From Novosphingobium sp. 28-62-57 (GTDB lineage Bacteria > Pseudomonadota > Alphaproteobacteria > Sphingomonadales > Sphingomonadaceae), in the NCBI GenBank assembly GCA_002256985.1, contig NCGO01000001.1, positions 620,001 to 684,000 of the forward strand: a DNA stretch of 64,000 nucleotides. The letters are read 5' to 3'. Under the pieces are notes generated by a model. It saw nothing but the letters and a program-made list of their open reading frames with translations, made no database searches and was not told where the DNA came from. Positions 49,400 through 60,176 of this stretch are shown here, in pieces. Position 1 is the stretch's first letter. Each line of letters starts with the position of its first letter. The translations under genes were made by a program, and so were the position numbers.

Positions 49400-50735
49400 A
49401 GCGTCCCAATTCGCGCGGCGTCAGGCGCACTTTGATGCGCATGGCGGGTTCGTTTTCCGTGTCAGCCACCTGATCTTCTTCAAGAATGTCGCCGTGGGCG
49501 TGAAGCCAGGCGAGGCGCTGACCATCGGACAGTGGCACCGTGAGTTCGAGCGTTTGTGCGCCGCCGGTCAGCATCAGGCCAAGGTGGTGGAGCAGGGTGT
49601 CAACGCCCTCACCCGTCAGCGCCGAAACCGGAACGACGGGAATTTCAGCCACTTTTGCGGCGATAATGTCGTGCCGCATGTCCTGCTCTTCCGGTGTGAG
49701 CAGGTCCCACTTGTTCCATGCCTCGATAACGGGGACGACTGGCCCCCCTTCCCCGTTGACGCCAAGATCGGCGAGGATCTGTTCGACTTCGGCCTTCTGT
49801 TCAGCCGTGGCGGGGTTGGCGACATCGCGGACGTGGACGATCACATCGGCGGCGGTCACTTCTTCGAGCGTGGCGCGGAAAGCGGCGACGAGCTGTGTTG
49901 GCAGTTCCGAGATGAAACCGACGGTATCGGACAGGATCGCCTTGTCCACGCCCGGCAAGCGGATGGCGCGCATGGTGGGATCGAGCGTGGCGAAAAGCAG
50001 GTCTTCCGCCATGACGTCAGCCCCGGTCAGGCGATTGAAAAGCGTGGATTTTCCGGCATTGGTATAGCCGACCAGCGCAATCACCGGCCATGGTGCGCGC
50101 TGGCGGCGTTCGCGGTGCAGGCCGCGGGTGCGGCGCACTTGTTCGAGCTCCTTGCGCAGACGTGACATGCGCGTGCGGATCTGGCGACGGTCCGCCTCGA
50201 TCTGGGTTTCACCGGGGCCGCCAAGGAAGCCGAAGCCGCCGCGTTGGCGTTCCAAGTGAGTCCATGACCGGACAAGACGCCCTGCCTGATAATCGAGATG
50301 GGCCAGTTCGACCTGCAACCGACCTTCGGCCGTGGCGGCGCGTTCCCCGAAGATTTCGAGGATGAGGCCGGTGCGGTCGATGACCTTGCGCTTGAGCTTG
50401 TCTTCCAGATTGCGCTGCTGGATGGCCGATAGCGCACCATCGATGATGACCAGTTCGGCGTCGGACTGGTTGCAGGCGACGCTGATACGCTCAACCTGCC
50501 CTTCCCCGAACAGGGTGGAGGGGCGCACCGCGCGGATCGGAAGGATAAAGGCATCGACCACTTCGATGCCGATGGCGCGGGCAAGCCCCTGCCCTTCTTC
50601 AAGCCGTGTTTCCGCGTCTGCGCCGAGGCCCCCTCCCCGCTGCTTGATATCGGGGAGGACGACGACGGCGCGCGCGCCACGGGTGACTTCACCGGCTATC
50701 TCGCCGGTATTGTTGCCAAATTCAAACGTGCTCAG
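49380..50735 (-). CDS. hflX: Ribosome-associated GTPase HflX
   Basis: HflX is a GTPase that splits stalled 70S ribosomes, especially after heat shock. The product is about 451 residues: N-terminal HflX domain ([55 protein letters not shown]), a coiled region ([20 protein letters not shown]) and the GTPase domain with P-loop [21 protein letters not shown] and EAWNKWDLL. The first ATG/GTG/TTG in frame (GTG 50561) would delete the first third of the conserved N-domain. The only initiator upstream is CTG 50735, overlapping the hfq stop as CTGA, so I use it. The hfq-hflX order is widely conserved. Confidence 0.9.
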   Translation of the reverse strand: MSTFEFGNNTGEIAGEVTRGARAVVVLPDIKQRGGGLGADAETRLEEGQGLARAIGIEVVDAFILPIRAVRPSTLFGEGQVERISVACNQSDAELVIIDGALSAIQQRNLEDKLKRKVIDRTGLILEIFGERAATAEGRLQVELAHLDYQAGRLVRSWTHLERQRGGFGFLGGPGETQIEADRRQIRTRMSRLRKELEQVRRTRGLHRERRQRAPWPVIALVGYTNAGKSTLFNRLTGADVMAEDLLFATLDPTMRAIRLPGVDKAILSDTVGFISELPTQLVAAFRATLEEVTAADVIVHVRDVANPATAEQKAEVEQILADLGVNGEGGPVVPVIEAWNKWDLLTPEEQDMRHDIIAAKVAEIPVVPVSALTGEGVDTLLHHLGLMLTGGAQTLELTVPLSDGQRLAWLHAHGDILEEDQVADTENEPAMRIKVRLTPRELGRFTALTA

Positions 50736-51313
50736 GAATCCTCGCCATCCCAGTCGCCGGTGAGATCAACGTGACCGGCAGGCTGTATTGTTGAAACGGC
50801 ATGCTTGTAGGCGAGCTGGACATAGCCCTCACGCTCAAGCAGCATGCAGAAAAGATCGTAGGAAGCGACGCGGCCCTGCAGCATCACGCCGTTGACCAGG
50901 AACATCGTGACCTGCACGGCGGCATCGCGCACGCTGGACAGGAACACTTCCTGCAGCAGGCGCGCCTTCTTGCCGTTTTCTTCGCCGCCCGACTGGAAGT
51001 GGGCCACCGAAAGCTGAACGCCGGGCATGATCGTGGAGATCGCGTGCTTGTAGACCAGCTGTGACTGGCCATCGCGACGAAGCAGGATCGAGAAATTATC
51101 AAACCACGTGACGATGCCCTGCAGCTTTACGCCTTTCACGAGGAACATCGTGACCGGAATCTTGTTTTTGCGCAGGTGGTTGAGGAACAGGTCCTGAAGA
51201 TTCTGCCCTTTTCCGCCGCTGGGTCCGGTTGTGGGTGCTGGTGCCGGTGCTTCTTCAGCGGGGGCAGGTTCAGCTTTGGGCCGAGGGCGGGCAGTGAGCG
51301 TTTTTCCGGTCAT
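50732..51313 (-). CDS. hfq: RNA chaperone Hfq with two tandem Sm domains
   Basis: Hfq normally is an ~80-102-residue protein forming a homohexamer that pairs sRNAs with mRNAs. This 193-residue chain holds two complete Sm domains. Residues 1-35 are a Pro/Ala-rich extension. Domain 1 (36-98) has [28 protein letters not shown] and the Sm2 motif VYKHAISTI. Domain 2 (116-178) has [26 protein letters not shown] and AYKHAVSTI. Relative to E. coli, domain 1 keeps Q8, D9 and K31, while domain 2 has Met at the K31 position and a neutralised rim (RDAA against RRER; domain 1 RKNK). Both have Phe for Tyr25. Three chains could build a pseudo-hexamer. GGAG precedes the ATG. It sits between ntrX and hflX. 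Confidence 0.96.
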   Translation of the reverse strand: MTGKTLTARPRPKAEPAPAEEAPAPAPTTGPSGGKGQNLQDLFLNHLRKNKIPVTMFLVKGVKLQGIVTWFDNFSILLRRDGQSQLVYKHAISTIMPGVQLSVAHFQSGGEENGKKARLLQEVFLSSVRDAAVQVTMFLVNGVMLQGRVASYDLFCMLLEREGYVQLAYKHAVSTIQPAGHVDLTGDWDGEDS

Positions 51314-51493
51314 TTCTGGTGACTCCGTTTTCTATTGGCTTGGCCCCTTTAACGGGGCTTCGCGATCTGGCCTTCGTGCGCAAACACTCTGGCCGGGTTC
51401 GTCTTGAAGTTTAGGCCCCTGTGCCTGTCCCGTAAACATGGGAATTGCCACATGGTTCCGCCTTAATGCGTATTCACAGCGCGAAATGCAAGA

Positions 51494-52879
51494 TCAGTCC
51501 TCGTCGTCCTCATCCTTGCGATCCGCCATGCCGAGCAGCTTGAGTTTGCGGTGAAGCGCTGACCGCTCCATGCCGATGAAGCTGGCGGTTTTGGAGATAT
51601 TGCCGGAGAAACGGCGGATCTGGACCTTCAGATACTCACGCTCAAAGTTTTCGCGCGCCTCTCGCAAGGGCACGCCCATCAGCGTGGAACCGCCCGATTC
51701 GCCGCCGATGGGCGTGGCGACGATTTCGGATGGCAGCATATCGGCATCGATCCGTGCCAAACGATCCCGCGGGGCGAGAATCACTGTGCGTTCGACCACG
51801 TTCCGCAACTGGCGCACATTGCCGGGCCAATCATAGCTTTGCAGCGCGGCCATGGCTTCGGGCGAGACGGCGGGCGGGGTTACGCCCTGTTCGCTGGCGT
51901 GGCGGGTGAAGAAGTGATCGACCAGCGCGGGGATATCGTCGCGCCGGTCCATCAGCGAGGGGATGGCCACGGGCACGACGTTCAGCCGGTAATAGAGGTC
52001 TTCGCGGAAGCGACGTTCGGCGATTTCCTTTTCCAGCGGGCGCGAGGAGGAGGAAACGACCCGCACGTCCACGCGCAGCTGGCGGTGGCCACCGACGCGG
52101 GCGAAGGACTGCTCGGTCAGCACGCGCAAGATGCGCGCCTGGCTCGACGGCGGCATGTCGGAGACTTCATCGAGGAACAGCGTGCCGCCATCGGCCATTT
52201 CGAGCAGGCCGGTGCGCACCAGCTTGCCGTCGACTTCTTCGCCGAACAGTTCCTGTTCGAAGCGCTCGGGCGTGATGCGGGCGGAGTTTACCGTGACGAA
52301 GGCGTTTTGCGCGCGCGGGCTCCACGAATGGAGCAGGCGGGCGGCGACTTCCTTGCCCGAGCCGGCAGGCCCGGTGATCAGCAGACGGCTGCCGGTACTG
52401 GCCACGCGCTTCAAGGTGGCGCGCACCTGGTTGATGGCAGAGCTGTTGCCGGTGAATTCCTCGGCCATGGCAAAGCCTTGGCGCAGGCGCTGATTTTCGC
52501 GGCGCAGGCGTTCGGTTTCGGTGGCGCGTTCGACCAGCAGCAGCAGGCGTTCGGCCTCGAACGGCTTTTCGAGAAAGTCCATCGCGCCGCGGCTGATCGC
52601 GGAGACGGCGGTATCGATGTTGCCGTGGCCGGAGAAGATGATCACCGGCAGTTCGGGTTCGCGCTTCTTGATTTCGTCCAGCACTTCGAGCCCGTCCATC
52701 GGGCTGCCGTGGAGCCAGACATCGAGCAGCACGAGGCTGGGGCGGCGTTCATCGATGGCGGCGAGCGCTGAGGTGCTGTCAGCCGCGAGGCGGCAGCCAT
52801 AGCCTTCGTCAGACAATACGCCTGCGACCAGTTCGCGGATATCGCGTTCATCGTCCACGATGAGGATGTCGAGTGCCAT
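51494..52879 (-). CDS. ntrX: Response regulator NtrX lacking the GAFTGA loop
   Basis: NtrX is the partner of NtrY in nitrogen and redox control. The 461-residue product has a receiver domain with Asp53 (VLLDVWLHG) and the late FLEKPF lysine, an AAA+ domain with Walker A ITGPAGSGKEVAARL and Walker B GGTLFLDEV, and a Fis-type HTH (GNISKTASFIGMERSALHRK). Where sigma-54 activators have GAFTGA, this protein reads ELFGEEVDGKLVRTGLLEMA, so the sigma-54 contact loop is missing. It probably binds DNA and regulates without activating sigma-54 in the classical way. It ends in an acidic tail (DRKDEDDED). It begins 12 bases after ntrY. Confidence 0.94.
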   Translation of the reverse strand: MALDILIVDDERDIRELVAGVLSDEGYGCRLAADSTSALAAIDERRPSLVLLDVWLHGSPMDGLEVLDEIKKREPELPVIIFSGHGNIDTAVSAISRGAMDFLEKPFEAERLLLLVERATETERLRRENQRLRQGFAMAEEFTGNSSAINQVRATLKRVASTGSRLLITGPAGSGKEVAARLLHSWSPRAQNAFVTVNSARITPERFEQELFGEEVDGKLVRTGLLEMADGGTLFLDEVSDMPPSSQARILRVLTEQSFARVGGHRQLRVDVRVVSSSSRPLEKEIAERRFREDLYYRLNVVPVAIPSLMDRRDDIPALVDHFFTRHASEQGVTPPAVSPEAMAALQSYDWPGNVRQLRNVVERTVILAPRDRLARIDADMLPSEIVATPIGGESGGSTLMGVPLREARENFEREYLKVQIRRFSGNISKTASFIGMERSALHRKLKLLGMADRKDEDDED

Positions 52880-52891
52880 GGTGGGGTCCTG

Positions 52892-55120
52892 TCAGTCCTG
52901 TTCGGCGTAAGCGGGGGAAGTGGAAAGGGGATCGCGGGCAAAGCGCATCGTGACGCGGGTGCCGCCGCCGGGATCAGGCATGAAGGCCATTTCGCCGCCA
53001 TGCTCTTCAACGATCTTGTGCACGATGGCCAGGCCAAGGCCGGTGCCTTTCTCGCGCGTGGTCATATAGGGTTCGAGAATGCGGTCACGTTCGGCAGGCA
53101 GGCCGATGCCATTGTCGGTCACGCTGACCGTGATGGTCTGATGGTCGCCCGCCAGTGTAACGGCGATGCGCCCGCGGTAATCGACCTCTTCAGATTTCGC
53201 GCGCGCTTCAATGGCTTCGACTGCGTTCTTGAGAACATTCGTCATGACCTGGCCAAACTGGTGGCGATCACACTGGATTGGCATGGCCGGTTCATCACAG
53301 GCGAAGCTGAAATCGATCAGGGCGTGGGCGACTTCCTGCAGGAACAGCGATTGACGCACCAGATCGCTGGCGTCTTCGGCGCGGAACACCGGTTTGGGGA
53401 GGCGGGCGAAGGAGGAGAATTCGTCGACCATCTTGCGCAAGTCACCGACCTGCCGAATGATCGTGGCGGTCAATTCCTCGAACAGTTCGGGATCGTTTTC
53501 GATCTGGCGGCCATAGCGGCGGCGCAGACGTTCGGTCGCGAGTTGGATCGGGGTGAGCGGATTCTTGATTTCGTGCGCGATGCGGCGGGCGACATCGGAC
53601 CATGCGGCACGGCGCTGATCGAGCAACTGGCGGGTGATGTCTTCGAAGGTGATGACGTGGCCATTGCTGTCTTCGGCGACGCGCACGGCCAGCGTGCGCA
53701 AGTCTCCATCGAAGGGATGCTGGATCACGTGGCTGGGCTGCCCCGAGGTGACCAGTTGCGCAAAGATCGGCGAAAGATCGGCCAATGGCCTGCCAATCGG
53801 GCTGAGCGCGTCTTGCGGCACCAGCACGCGCAGGGCGGACGAGTTGATCAGCTGCACCGTGCCATCGCGCCCGATCGACAGGATGCCCGCGGTAATCGAT
53901 TCGAGCACGGCTTCGATGAAGGCGCGGCGCACTTCGAGCTGGGCGTTGGCGGAGACGAGGGCTTGGGTCTGGCCTTCAAGCTGCTGAGTCATGCGGTTGA
54001 AGGCGCGGGCGAGCATGCCGACTTCATCGGTGCCGCTGCTTTGCACCACGCGCATCGCAAAGTTGCCGCTGCCGATGGTGCGCGCGGCCGAGACGAGTTC
54101 GACCAGCGGGGCCACTTGCCGATCAGCAAAGCGCAGCGCTGCCCAGACGGCGACGGCGACGAGCGCGAGGCTGACACCGAATAGCAGCAGGTTGAAGCGC
54201 AGTTGGAGCGCTCTGGCCCGGGTGGTCAGCATGTCGTAGGATTTGAGGACGGTCTGCGCGCGCTCCCACTGTTCGAGGGCGAGCGCATTGGACGTGCGGG
54301 CGGCGTAGAGGTAGATGCCGCGCTGCTTGTCGACCGGGGTGATCGCCTCGATCCGTTCGGCAGAGGCGTTTACGACGACCATTTCGCCGGAATCGAGGCG
54401 CTTCAGGTCCTGATTGGTGACGCGTTGCTGGCGTTCGGACTTTTCGGGATCGACGATGGCGGCGGTGCGCAGCGAGCCATCTTGCATACGCTCCAGAATA
54501 GCGGATTCGTTCATCTTGCGGCCGAGGACCTGATAGGAATAGCCTTCGGCAAATTCGGTCGAGGTGATCGGGGCCTGATTGAGGTAATCGCGGATATCGC
54601 CGGCCATGGCGATGGTTTCATTGCCGACATCGCGCAGCTTATCCTCATAATAGCCGCGCGCCAGTTGGTTGGCGTTTTCGAGCATGCCGCGCGAATTGTC
54701 GGAGAACCAGAATTCGACGCCCGACTGGAACAGCAGTGAGGCAAAGACGACGACCAGCAGGGTCGGGATCGCGGCGATCAGCGAGAACAGCCAGACGAGG
54801 CGGACGTGGAGCCTGCCGCTGGAGCCCAGCACGCTGGAGGCGGCGCGGCGAATGGCCAGGCGGCGCCCCGCCAGCACCAGCAGGGCCATGGCCGGAACCA
54901 GTGTTCCGATCAGCAGGCTGGACGTGAGCCGGGATGGCAGGATCTGTCCCTGCGAGCTGCCGCCGGTCAGCGTTAGCCAACTGACCGAGAGCATCAGGAC
55001 GAGGATGGTGGATGCGGCAATTTCAAGCAGGAAGAACACGTTGGCGCGGCGCATGCCAAGGAGCATGCGGCGATACCAGCGCGGCATTCGGCGGACAGAG
55101 GCTTTGCCGACCTGTTGCAT
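52892..55120 (-). CDS. ntrY: Sensor histidine kinase NtrY
   Basis: NtrY is a membrane sensor kinase with NtrX as its target. The ~742-residue product has an N-terminal membrane region of several spans ([60 protein letters not shown]), a large periplasmic sensor part ([20 protein letters not shown]), a further span ([20 protein letters not shown]), HAMP, PAS ([20 protein letters not shown]), the H-box [20 protein letters not shown] and the ATPase motifs [16 protein letters not shown] and [20 protein letters not shown]. The start is uncertain: ATG 55150 and ATG 55120 both begin MQQ because of a 10-bp direct repeat; I use 55120. Confidence 0.94.
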   Translation of the reverse strand: MQQVGKASVRRMPRWYRRMLLGMRRANVFFLLEIAASTILVLMLSVSWLTLTGGSSQGQILPSRLTSSLLIGTLVPAMALLVLAGRRLAIRRAASSVLGSSGRLHVRLVWLFSLIAAIPTLLVVVFASLLFQSGVEFWFSDNSRGMLENANQLARGYYEDKLRDVGNETIAMAGDIRDYLNQAPITSTEFAEGYSYQVLGRKMNESAILERMQDGSLRTAAIVDPEKSERQQRVTNQDLKRLDSGEMVVVNASAERIEAITPVDKQRGIYLYAARTSNALALEQWERAQTVLKSYDMLTTRARALQLRFNLLLFGVSLALVAVAVWAALRFADRQVAPLVELVSAARTIGSGNFAMRVVQSSGTDEVGMLARAFNRMTQQLEGQTQALVSANAQLEVRRAFIEAVLESITAGILSIGRDGTVQLINSSALRVLVPQDALSPIGRPLADLSPIFAQLVTSGQPSHVIQHPFDGDLRTLAVRVAEDSNGHVITFEDITRQLLDQRRAAWSDVARRIAHEIKNPLTPIQLATERLRRRYGRQIENDPELFEELTATIIRQVGDLRKMVDEFSSFARLPKPVFRAEDASDLVRQSLFLQEVAHALIDFSFACDEPAMPIQCDRHQFGQVMTNVLKNAVEAIEARAKSEEVDYRGRIAVTLAGDHQTITVSVTDNGIGLPAERDRILEPYMTTREKGTGLGLAIVHKIVEEHGGEMAFMPDPGGGTRVTMRFARDPLSTSPAYAEQD

Positions 55121-55224
55121 AGTGGCTAAGTCACAACACCCCTGTTGCATAAATGCAAGAGGAAACCGACAGGTGCAGGTTCAGATTGGAGCAAACAGCC
55201 AAGGCCAAGCGGAAAACCGCGCAA

Positions 55225-56661
55225 TCAATCGTGCCGGGGCACATCATCGAGCGTAATTGCGAGATCAGACAGGCGTTTGCGCAAGGTGTTGCGGTTAATC
55301 CCCAGAATCTGGGCTGCGCGTAGCTGATTCCCGCCAGTCTGGCCCAGAACCTTCAGAAAGAGCGGGCGTTCAAAGGCGGCCAGCGCCGCGTCATAGACTG
55401 TGCCGGGCTGCGGTGCGTGCATGGCCATCCAATGATCGACCGCGCTGGCAAAATCCGAGGACGCGGCAGATACGGGGGCTTCGGCCAAGGATGACGGCAT
55501 GCCCTCAGCAGGCGCCAGCAGTGGTTCAATCGCCGATGCATCGATCATCTCTTCGCGCGCCAGCAGCGCAAGGCGATAGATGAAATTGCGCAATTCGCGC
55601 ACGTTTCCGCGCCATGGCAGGCGCGACAGCAGATCGGCCCCAGCCTGAGTCAACTGCCGGCGGGGCAGCCCTTCGGCGGCGGCCTTGGCCAGAAAATGGC
55701 GCGACAGGGCGGGAACATCGTCAGCCCGTTCGCGCAAGGGCGGCAGTTCGATGGGGACGACGGCAAGCCGATAGTAGAGGTCTTCGCGGAAGGTGCCCGC
55801 GGCAATCATCGGCAGCAGATCGCGGTTAGTGGCCGCCACAATGCGGCAATCGACCTTGATTTCGTCGCGCCCGCCGACGCGGCGGATGCGGCCTGATTGC
55901 AGCGCGCGCAACAGGCGGGTCTGCGCCTGCATCGGCATATCGCCGATTTCATCGAGGAACAGTGTGCCGCCACTGGCCTGTTCGAATTTGCCGATGGAGC
56001 GCGCGACAGCGCCGGTGAAGGCCCCGCGTTCATGCCCGAACAGTTCGCTTTCGATCAGTTCAGCCGGGATTGCGGCGGTGTTTACGGCAACGAATGGCCC
56101 GGTGCGGCGGTTGCCCAACTGGTGGATCGCCTCGGCCACAAGTTCCTTGCCGGTGCCGGATTCGCCAAGGATCAAGACGGTCAGATCGTTGCGCAATACG
56201 CGCGTGATCATGCGATAGACCGCCTGCATCGCCGCACTGCGCCCGACCAGCGGCAGACCTTCGGGCACGTCCTGCGGCTGATCCGGCTCGCTGGCCTCGG
56301 CCTTGCCAATGGCCTGCGTGACCGTGCGGATCAGTTCTTCGAGATCGAAGGGCTTGGGGAAATATTCAAACGCGCCGGTTTCACTTGCGCGCACGGCGGT
56401 ATCAAGCGTGTTCTGCGCCGACAGAATGATGATCGGCAGCGATGGATGCGCCGCCAGCACCGGCCCCAGCGTTTCGATGCCATCGCCATCGGTCAGCATC
56501 ACATCGGTGAGCAGCAGGCGGTACCTGTTTCCAGCAAGGAAACGGTCGCGCCCGGCGATGGAATCGCAGTGGTCCACTGCAAAACCTTCGGCTTCCAGGG
56601 CGGCGGTGATGACCATGGCAATCGAGGCGTCATCCTCGACCAGAAGCACGCGCTTGGTCAT
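55225..56661 (-). CDS. ntrC: Nitrogen regulation protein NtrC
   Basis: NtrC activates sigma-54 promoters of nitrogen-assimilation genes when phosphorylated. The 478-residue product has a receiver domain (VLLVEDDASIAMVITAAL, phospho-Asp53 in LLTDVMLTDGDG), an AAA+ domain with Walker A LGESGTGKELVAEAIHQL, an intact GAFTGA at residues 213-218, Walker B GGTLFLDEIGDM and RLPWRGNVRELRNF, and a Fis-type HTH (GGNQLRAAQILGINRNTLRK). The intact loop contrasts with NtrX. It overlaps ntrB by 4 bases and is followed by a 104-bp gap before ntrY. Confidence 0.95.
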   Translation of the reverse strand: MTKRVLLVEDDASIAMVITAALEAEGFAVDHCDSIAGRDRFLAGNRYRLLLTDVMLTDGDGIETLGPVLAAHPSLPIIILSAQNTLDTAVRASETGAFEYFPKPFDLEELIRTVTQAIGKAEASEPDQPQDVPEGLPLVGRSAAMQAVYRMITRVLRNDLTVLILGESGTGKELVAEAIHQLGNRRTGPFVAVNTAAIPAELIESELFGHERGAFTGAVARSIGKFEQASGGTLFLDEIGDMPMQAQTRLLRALQSGRIRRVGGRDEIKVDCRIVAATNRDLLPMIAAGTFREDLYYRLAVVPIELPPLRERADDVPALSRHFLAKAAAEGLPRRQLTQAGADLLSRLPWRGNVRELRNFIYRLALLAREEMIDASAIEPLLAPAEGMPSSLAEAPVSAASSDFASAVDHWMAMHAPQPGTVYDAALAAFERPLFLKVLGQTGGNQLRAAQILGINRNTLRKRLSDLAITLDDVPRHD

Positions 56662-57788
56662 GCCGGAGCGCCTTGCTGCACGGATCCTGCGACCGGCAGA
56701 TGGATGCGGAAATGGGTTAGCCCTTTGGCCTCATCCCGATCATGCGTGATGCGCCCGTTCATTTCGCGCACCAGCTTTTGCACCAGCGCAAGGCCAAGGC
56801 CCTGCCCGTTCTTCTTGCCGGTAACAAAGGGTTCGAAGATGTGATCGCGCAGATTGGGATCGATGCCGGGGCCATTGTCGGTCACGCGCAGTTCGATGGG
56901 CAGGCGCAGCGGCTTTCCCCCCGGCCCTGCGTGCAACTGGATGCCGCTGGCAAAGCGCGTGCGCACGGTGATGCGTGCAGCGGTGTGGTTCTGGCACGCC
57001 TCACGCGCATTGCTCATCAGGTTGAGCAAGACCTGCACCAGCGAATCCGGGTTGGCCATGATCGGCGGGAGCGAGGGATCGAACTCCTCCTCAATCGCCA
57101 CAGACGCGGGATGCGCGGCGGTCAGCACGGCTTGGGCACGGCGTACCGCTTCATGCAGATTGCACGGCTGGGCAGGTTCGGCGCTGCGGCGCGAGAGCGA
57201 CTGCATCTGATCGATCAGCTTGGCAATGCGATCAACCTCGGCGGTGATCAGGCCGGTCATCGCGCGGTCGCGTTCGGACAGTTTGCGGTCAAGCAGCTGC
57301 GCCGCGCCGCGAATGCCGGCCAGCGGGTTCTTGATTTCATGGGCCAGCACTTCGGGCGCGCGCAGGGCCACGCCCTCACCGCCCCCTGCCCCGCTGCCAT
57401 CGCCGGTCAGCGCTTCAACCCCGACGCCTTCGTGGAGCATCAGCAATTGCCAACCGGGGCAGTGGGTGATCGGGCTGGTCATCACATCGAACCGGCGCGG
57501 GGGCTGCCCCATGATGCGCACCCGCGCACCGCGCGCGAACAGTTGCGCTTCTCCATCAGCCAGACGCCCGAGGATCAGCGGCTCTTCAAAATCGAACAGT
57601 TCGGCCACGGATTTGCCGACGATGCGGCGATAGCTTTGCCCGATCAGCTGCTCGGCAGCGGGGTTGACCGTGGCCACCACAAGATCGGGATCAATCTGCA
57701 GCAGCGCGAGCGGCAGGCTGGCGACGACGCGCTTGGGATCAGGCTTCTGACCCGGTTCGGACCGCCGCCAATCAGGAAGCGCGATCAT
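56658..57788 (-). CDS. ntrB: Nitrogen regulation sensor kinase NtrB
   Basis: NtrB phosphorylates or dephosphorylates NtrC according to the PII state. The 376-residue cytoplasmic product has a PAS domain ([40 protein letters not shown]), the H-box [20 protein letters not shown], the N-box [18 protein letters not shown] and the G-boxes VTDNGPGID and [20 protein letters not shown]. No membrane span is visible. It overlaps dusB upstream and ntrC downstream by 4 bases each, so dusB-ntrB-ntrC is tightly coupled. Confidence 0.94.
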   Translation of the reverse strand: MIALPDWRRSEPGQKPDPKRVVASLPLALLQIDPDLVVATVNPAAEQLIGQSYRRIVGKSVAELFDFEEPLILGRLADGEAQLFARGARVRIMGQPPRRFDVMTSPITHCPGWQLLMLHEGVGVEALTGDGSGAGGGEGVALRAPEVLAHEIKNPLAGIRGAAQLLDRKLSERDRAMTGLITAEVDRIAKLIDQMQSLSRRSAEPAQPCNLHEAVRRAQAVLTAAHPASVAIEEEFDPSLPPIMANPDSLVQVLLNLMSNAREACQNHTAARITVRTRFASGIQLHAGPGGKPLRLPIELRVTDNGPGIDPNLRDHIFEPFVTGKKNGQGLGLALVQKLVREMNGRITHDRDEAKGLTHFRIHLPVAGSVQQGAPA

Positions 57789-58834
57789 GCCGCGGCGCGC
57801 TGGCCAATGGCTTCTGCTGCCTCTGACTGGTGTTCGATAGCGCGGCCATAGAAATCGGCAAGGCTGGCCAGCACCGCCTTGGGATCATCGATGAAGTTGA
57901 CCTTGTTGCGGAAATCGGCCGAGCCGTGCAGGCCCTTGGTATACCAGCCCAGATGCTTGCGCGCCATGTTGACGCCGGTCACCGTGCCATAGTGTTCCTG
58001 CATGGCGTGGTAATGCTCCACGATCAGCGCGTATTGTTCGGGCAAGGTCGGGTCGGCGAGGCGCTCCCCGGAATCCAGCCAATGCATGATCTGGCCGAGC
58101 AGCCAGGGGCGGCCATAGGAGCCACGCCCGATCATCACGCCATCGGCACCGCTTTGCTCCACGGCCGTGGCAACGTCTTCGATGCTGCAGATATCGCCAT
58201 TGACGATGACGGGAATCGAAACCGCATCCTTGACCCGGCGGACGAAGGCCCAGTCGGCGCTGCCCTTGTAAAGCTGGTTGCGGGTGCGTCCGTGGACGGT
58301 GATCATCTTGGCGCCCAAGTCCTGCGCGATGCGGGCAAGTTCCGGAGCGTTGAGGCTATCATGGCACCAGCCCATGCGCATCTTGACCGTGACAGGCACG
58401 TTCACGGCCTTGACCGTGGCCGCGATCAGGCGGGTGGCGAGCGGGATATCGCGCATCAGTGCCGAGCCGGCATCGCCGTTCACCACTTTGCGTACCGGGC
58501 AGCCCATGTTGATATCGATGATGGCAGCGCCCTTGTCTTCCGACAGTTTGGCGGCTTCGGCCATCTGATCGGGCTCGCAACCGACCAGTTGCATCGACAC
58601 GGGCTCTTCGATCGGGTGCCACGCGGCTTTCTGGATCGACTGGCGCGTTTCGCGGATAGCTGCGGGGCTGGCGATCATCTCGGTCACGTTGAGGCCAGAG
58701 CCAAAGCGGCGCACGATGGTGCGGAACGGCAGGTCGGAAACGCCGGTCATCGGCGCAAGCACGACCGGACAATCGACGGTAACGGGGCCGACCTGAATGG
58801 GCTTGAGCTGGGGCGGAACGGGAACTTCGGACAT
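57785..58834 (-). CDS. dusB: tRNA-dihydrouridine synthase, DusB/NifR3 type
   Basis: Dus enzymes reduce uridine to dihydrouridine in tRNA with FMN and NADPH. The 349-residue product has [28 protein letters not shown], the substrate-loop cysteine motif [52 protein letters not shown] and the FMN phosphate site [14 protein letters not shown]. It is the nifR3 of the classic alphaproteobacterial nifR3-ntrB-ntrC operon and is its first gene here. ATG 58834 begins the family N-terminus; the longer open frame upstream is antisense to ispDF. Confidence 0.95.
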   Translation of the reverse strand: MSEVPVPPQLKPIQVGPVTVDCPVVLAPMTGVSDLPFRTIVRRFGSGLNVTEMIASPAAIRETRQSIQKAAWHPIEEPVSMQLVGCEPDQMAEAAKLSEDKGAAIIDINMGCPVRKVVNGDAGSALMRDIPLATRLIAATVKAVNVPVTVKMRMGWCHDSLNAPELARIAQDLGAKMITVHGRTRNQLYKGSADWAFVRRVKDAVSIPVIVNGDICSIEDVATAVEQSGADGVMIGRGSYGRPWLLGQIMHWLDSGERLADPTLPEQYALIVEHYHAMQEHYGTVTGVNMARKHLGWYTKGLHGSADFRNKVNFIDDPKAVLASLADFYGRAIEHQSEAAEAIGQRAAA

Positions 58835-58935
58835 GGACGGTGATCTGCCTAAAAAACAGGCAGCGCATAGTCGATTGCGGGGGGCACGGCAAGACTGTTG
58901 CTCAGGGCGGGCAAGCGCTGGTAGAGGCGCGGGGA

Positions 58936-60120
58936 ATGGTCGCTTCCTCACCTTCCGAAAACGAACGTCACGCTGTTCGGGCTGCTGCCATCGTGGTGGC
59001 TGCGGGCAAGGGATTGCGCACAGGTGGCGCGGTGCCCAAGCAATTCGTCGTTTGGCGGGGCAAGCCGCTGGTGCGCCATTCGGTGGAAGCTCTGCTGCGC
59101 GCGGGGCTTTTGCCGGTGGTGGTGGCGATCCCTGAGGATTGGCGCGACGTGGCCGAGCAGGCCTTGGCGGGTCTGGTCGGCGTGCGGTTGGTGGCAGGTG
59201 GCGCGACGCGGCAGGAATCGGTGCTGGCGGCTTTAGAGGCGCTGGTTGATGATGCTCCTGCCAAAGTGCTGATCCACGATGCGGCCCGGCCCGGATTACC
59301 GCGGGCCGTGATCGACCGTCTGCTGGCTGCGCTCGATGACGGCGTGGCGGCGATTCCTGCTCTGCCCGTGGTGGACAGCGTGGTGCGCGGCGAAGCGGGC
59401 ACGATGCTGCATCCTGAATCGCGTGACGAATTGTATCGCGTGCAGACGCCGCAGGCCTTTGATTATGGTAAGATTCTGGCCGCGCACCGGGCATGGTCCG
59501 GGCAGCGCGATGCGGGCGACGATGCGCAGGTGGCGCGTGCGGCAGGCCATGCGGTCCTGCTGGTGGAAGGCGACGAAAGTTTGCGCAAGGTCACCTTTGC
59601 GGCCGATCTGGAGGAACAGGGCATGAGCGGTCACGTGCGCACCGGGATGGGCTTTGACGTGCACCGTCTGGCAAAGGGTGAGGAACTGTGGTTGTGCGGG
59701 GTGCTTGTTCCGCATGACAAGGGGCTGGCGGGCCATTCCGATGCCGATGTGGCCATTCACGCCTTGGTCGATGCCTTGCTGGGCGCACTGGCGGCAGGGG
59801 ACATTGGCGATCACTTTCCGCCGTCTGATCCGCAGTGGAAGGGGGCCTCGTCCGACCGCTTTCTGGCCCACGCCGCAAGCCTGGTGCGGACCGCTGGATT
59901 CGACATTGGCAATGTGGACGTAACGATAATCTGTGAAGCTCCGAAGATCGGTCCGCACAAGCTGGCCATGCGCACGGCGCTCGCCCGGATTCTCGGGATT
60001 GACACCGGCGCGGTATCGGTGAAGGCGACAACGACAGAGCGTCTGGGGACAACCGGACGGGGTGAAGGAATTGCGGCGCAAGCAGTGGCCACGATCATTC
60101 CCACTGGCCACCAGCAATGA
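58936..60120 (+). CDS. ispDF: Bifunctional IspD/IspF
   Basis: The fused enzyme carries two non-consecutive MEP-pathway steps. The N-terminal IspD half (residues about 1-225) makes CDP-ME from MEP and [43 protein letters not shown] and [17 protein letters not shown]. The C-terminal IspF half (about 235-394) makes MEc[58 protein letters not shown] and [20 protein letters not shown]. Zinc ligands Asp-x-His and a late His are present. Such fusions are usual in alpha- and epsilonproteobacteria. The ATG at 58936 has CGGGGA upstream. It is divergent from dusB. Confidence 0.96.
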   Translation: MVASSPSENERHAVRAAAIVVAAGKGLRTGGAVPKQFVVWRGKPLVRHSVEALLRAGLLPVVVAIPEDWRDVAEQALAGLVGVRLVAGGATRQESVLAALEALVDDAPAKVLIHDAARPGLPRAVIDRLLAALDDGVAAIPALPVVDSVVRGEAGTMLHPESRDELYRVQTPQAFDYGKILAAHRAWSGQRDAGDDAQVARAAGHAVLLVEGDESLRKVTFAADLEEQGMSGHVRTGMGFDVHRLAKGEELWLCGVLVPHDKGLAGHSDADVAIHALVDALLGALAAGDIGDHFPPSDPQWKGASSDRFLAHAASLVRTAGFDIGNVDVTIICEAPKIGPHKLAMRTALARILGIDTGAVSVKATTTERLGTTGRGEGIAAQAVATIIPTGHQQ

Positions 60121-60176
60121 CGGGTTCAGGCGATACCGTGTTCAAGAGCCCCGACGTGTTCAGGAGCATTAGGCAG

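Noticed and set aside
53000-54184. 394-codon plus-strand frame opposite ntrY
   Set aside because: Antisense shadow of a clear histidine kinase; the same holds for the plus-strand frames opposite ntrX, ntrC, ntrB and dusB.
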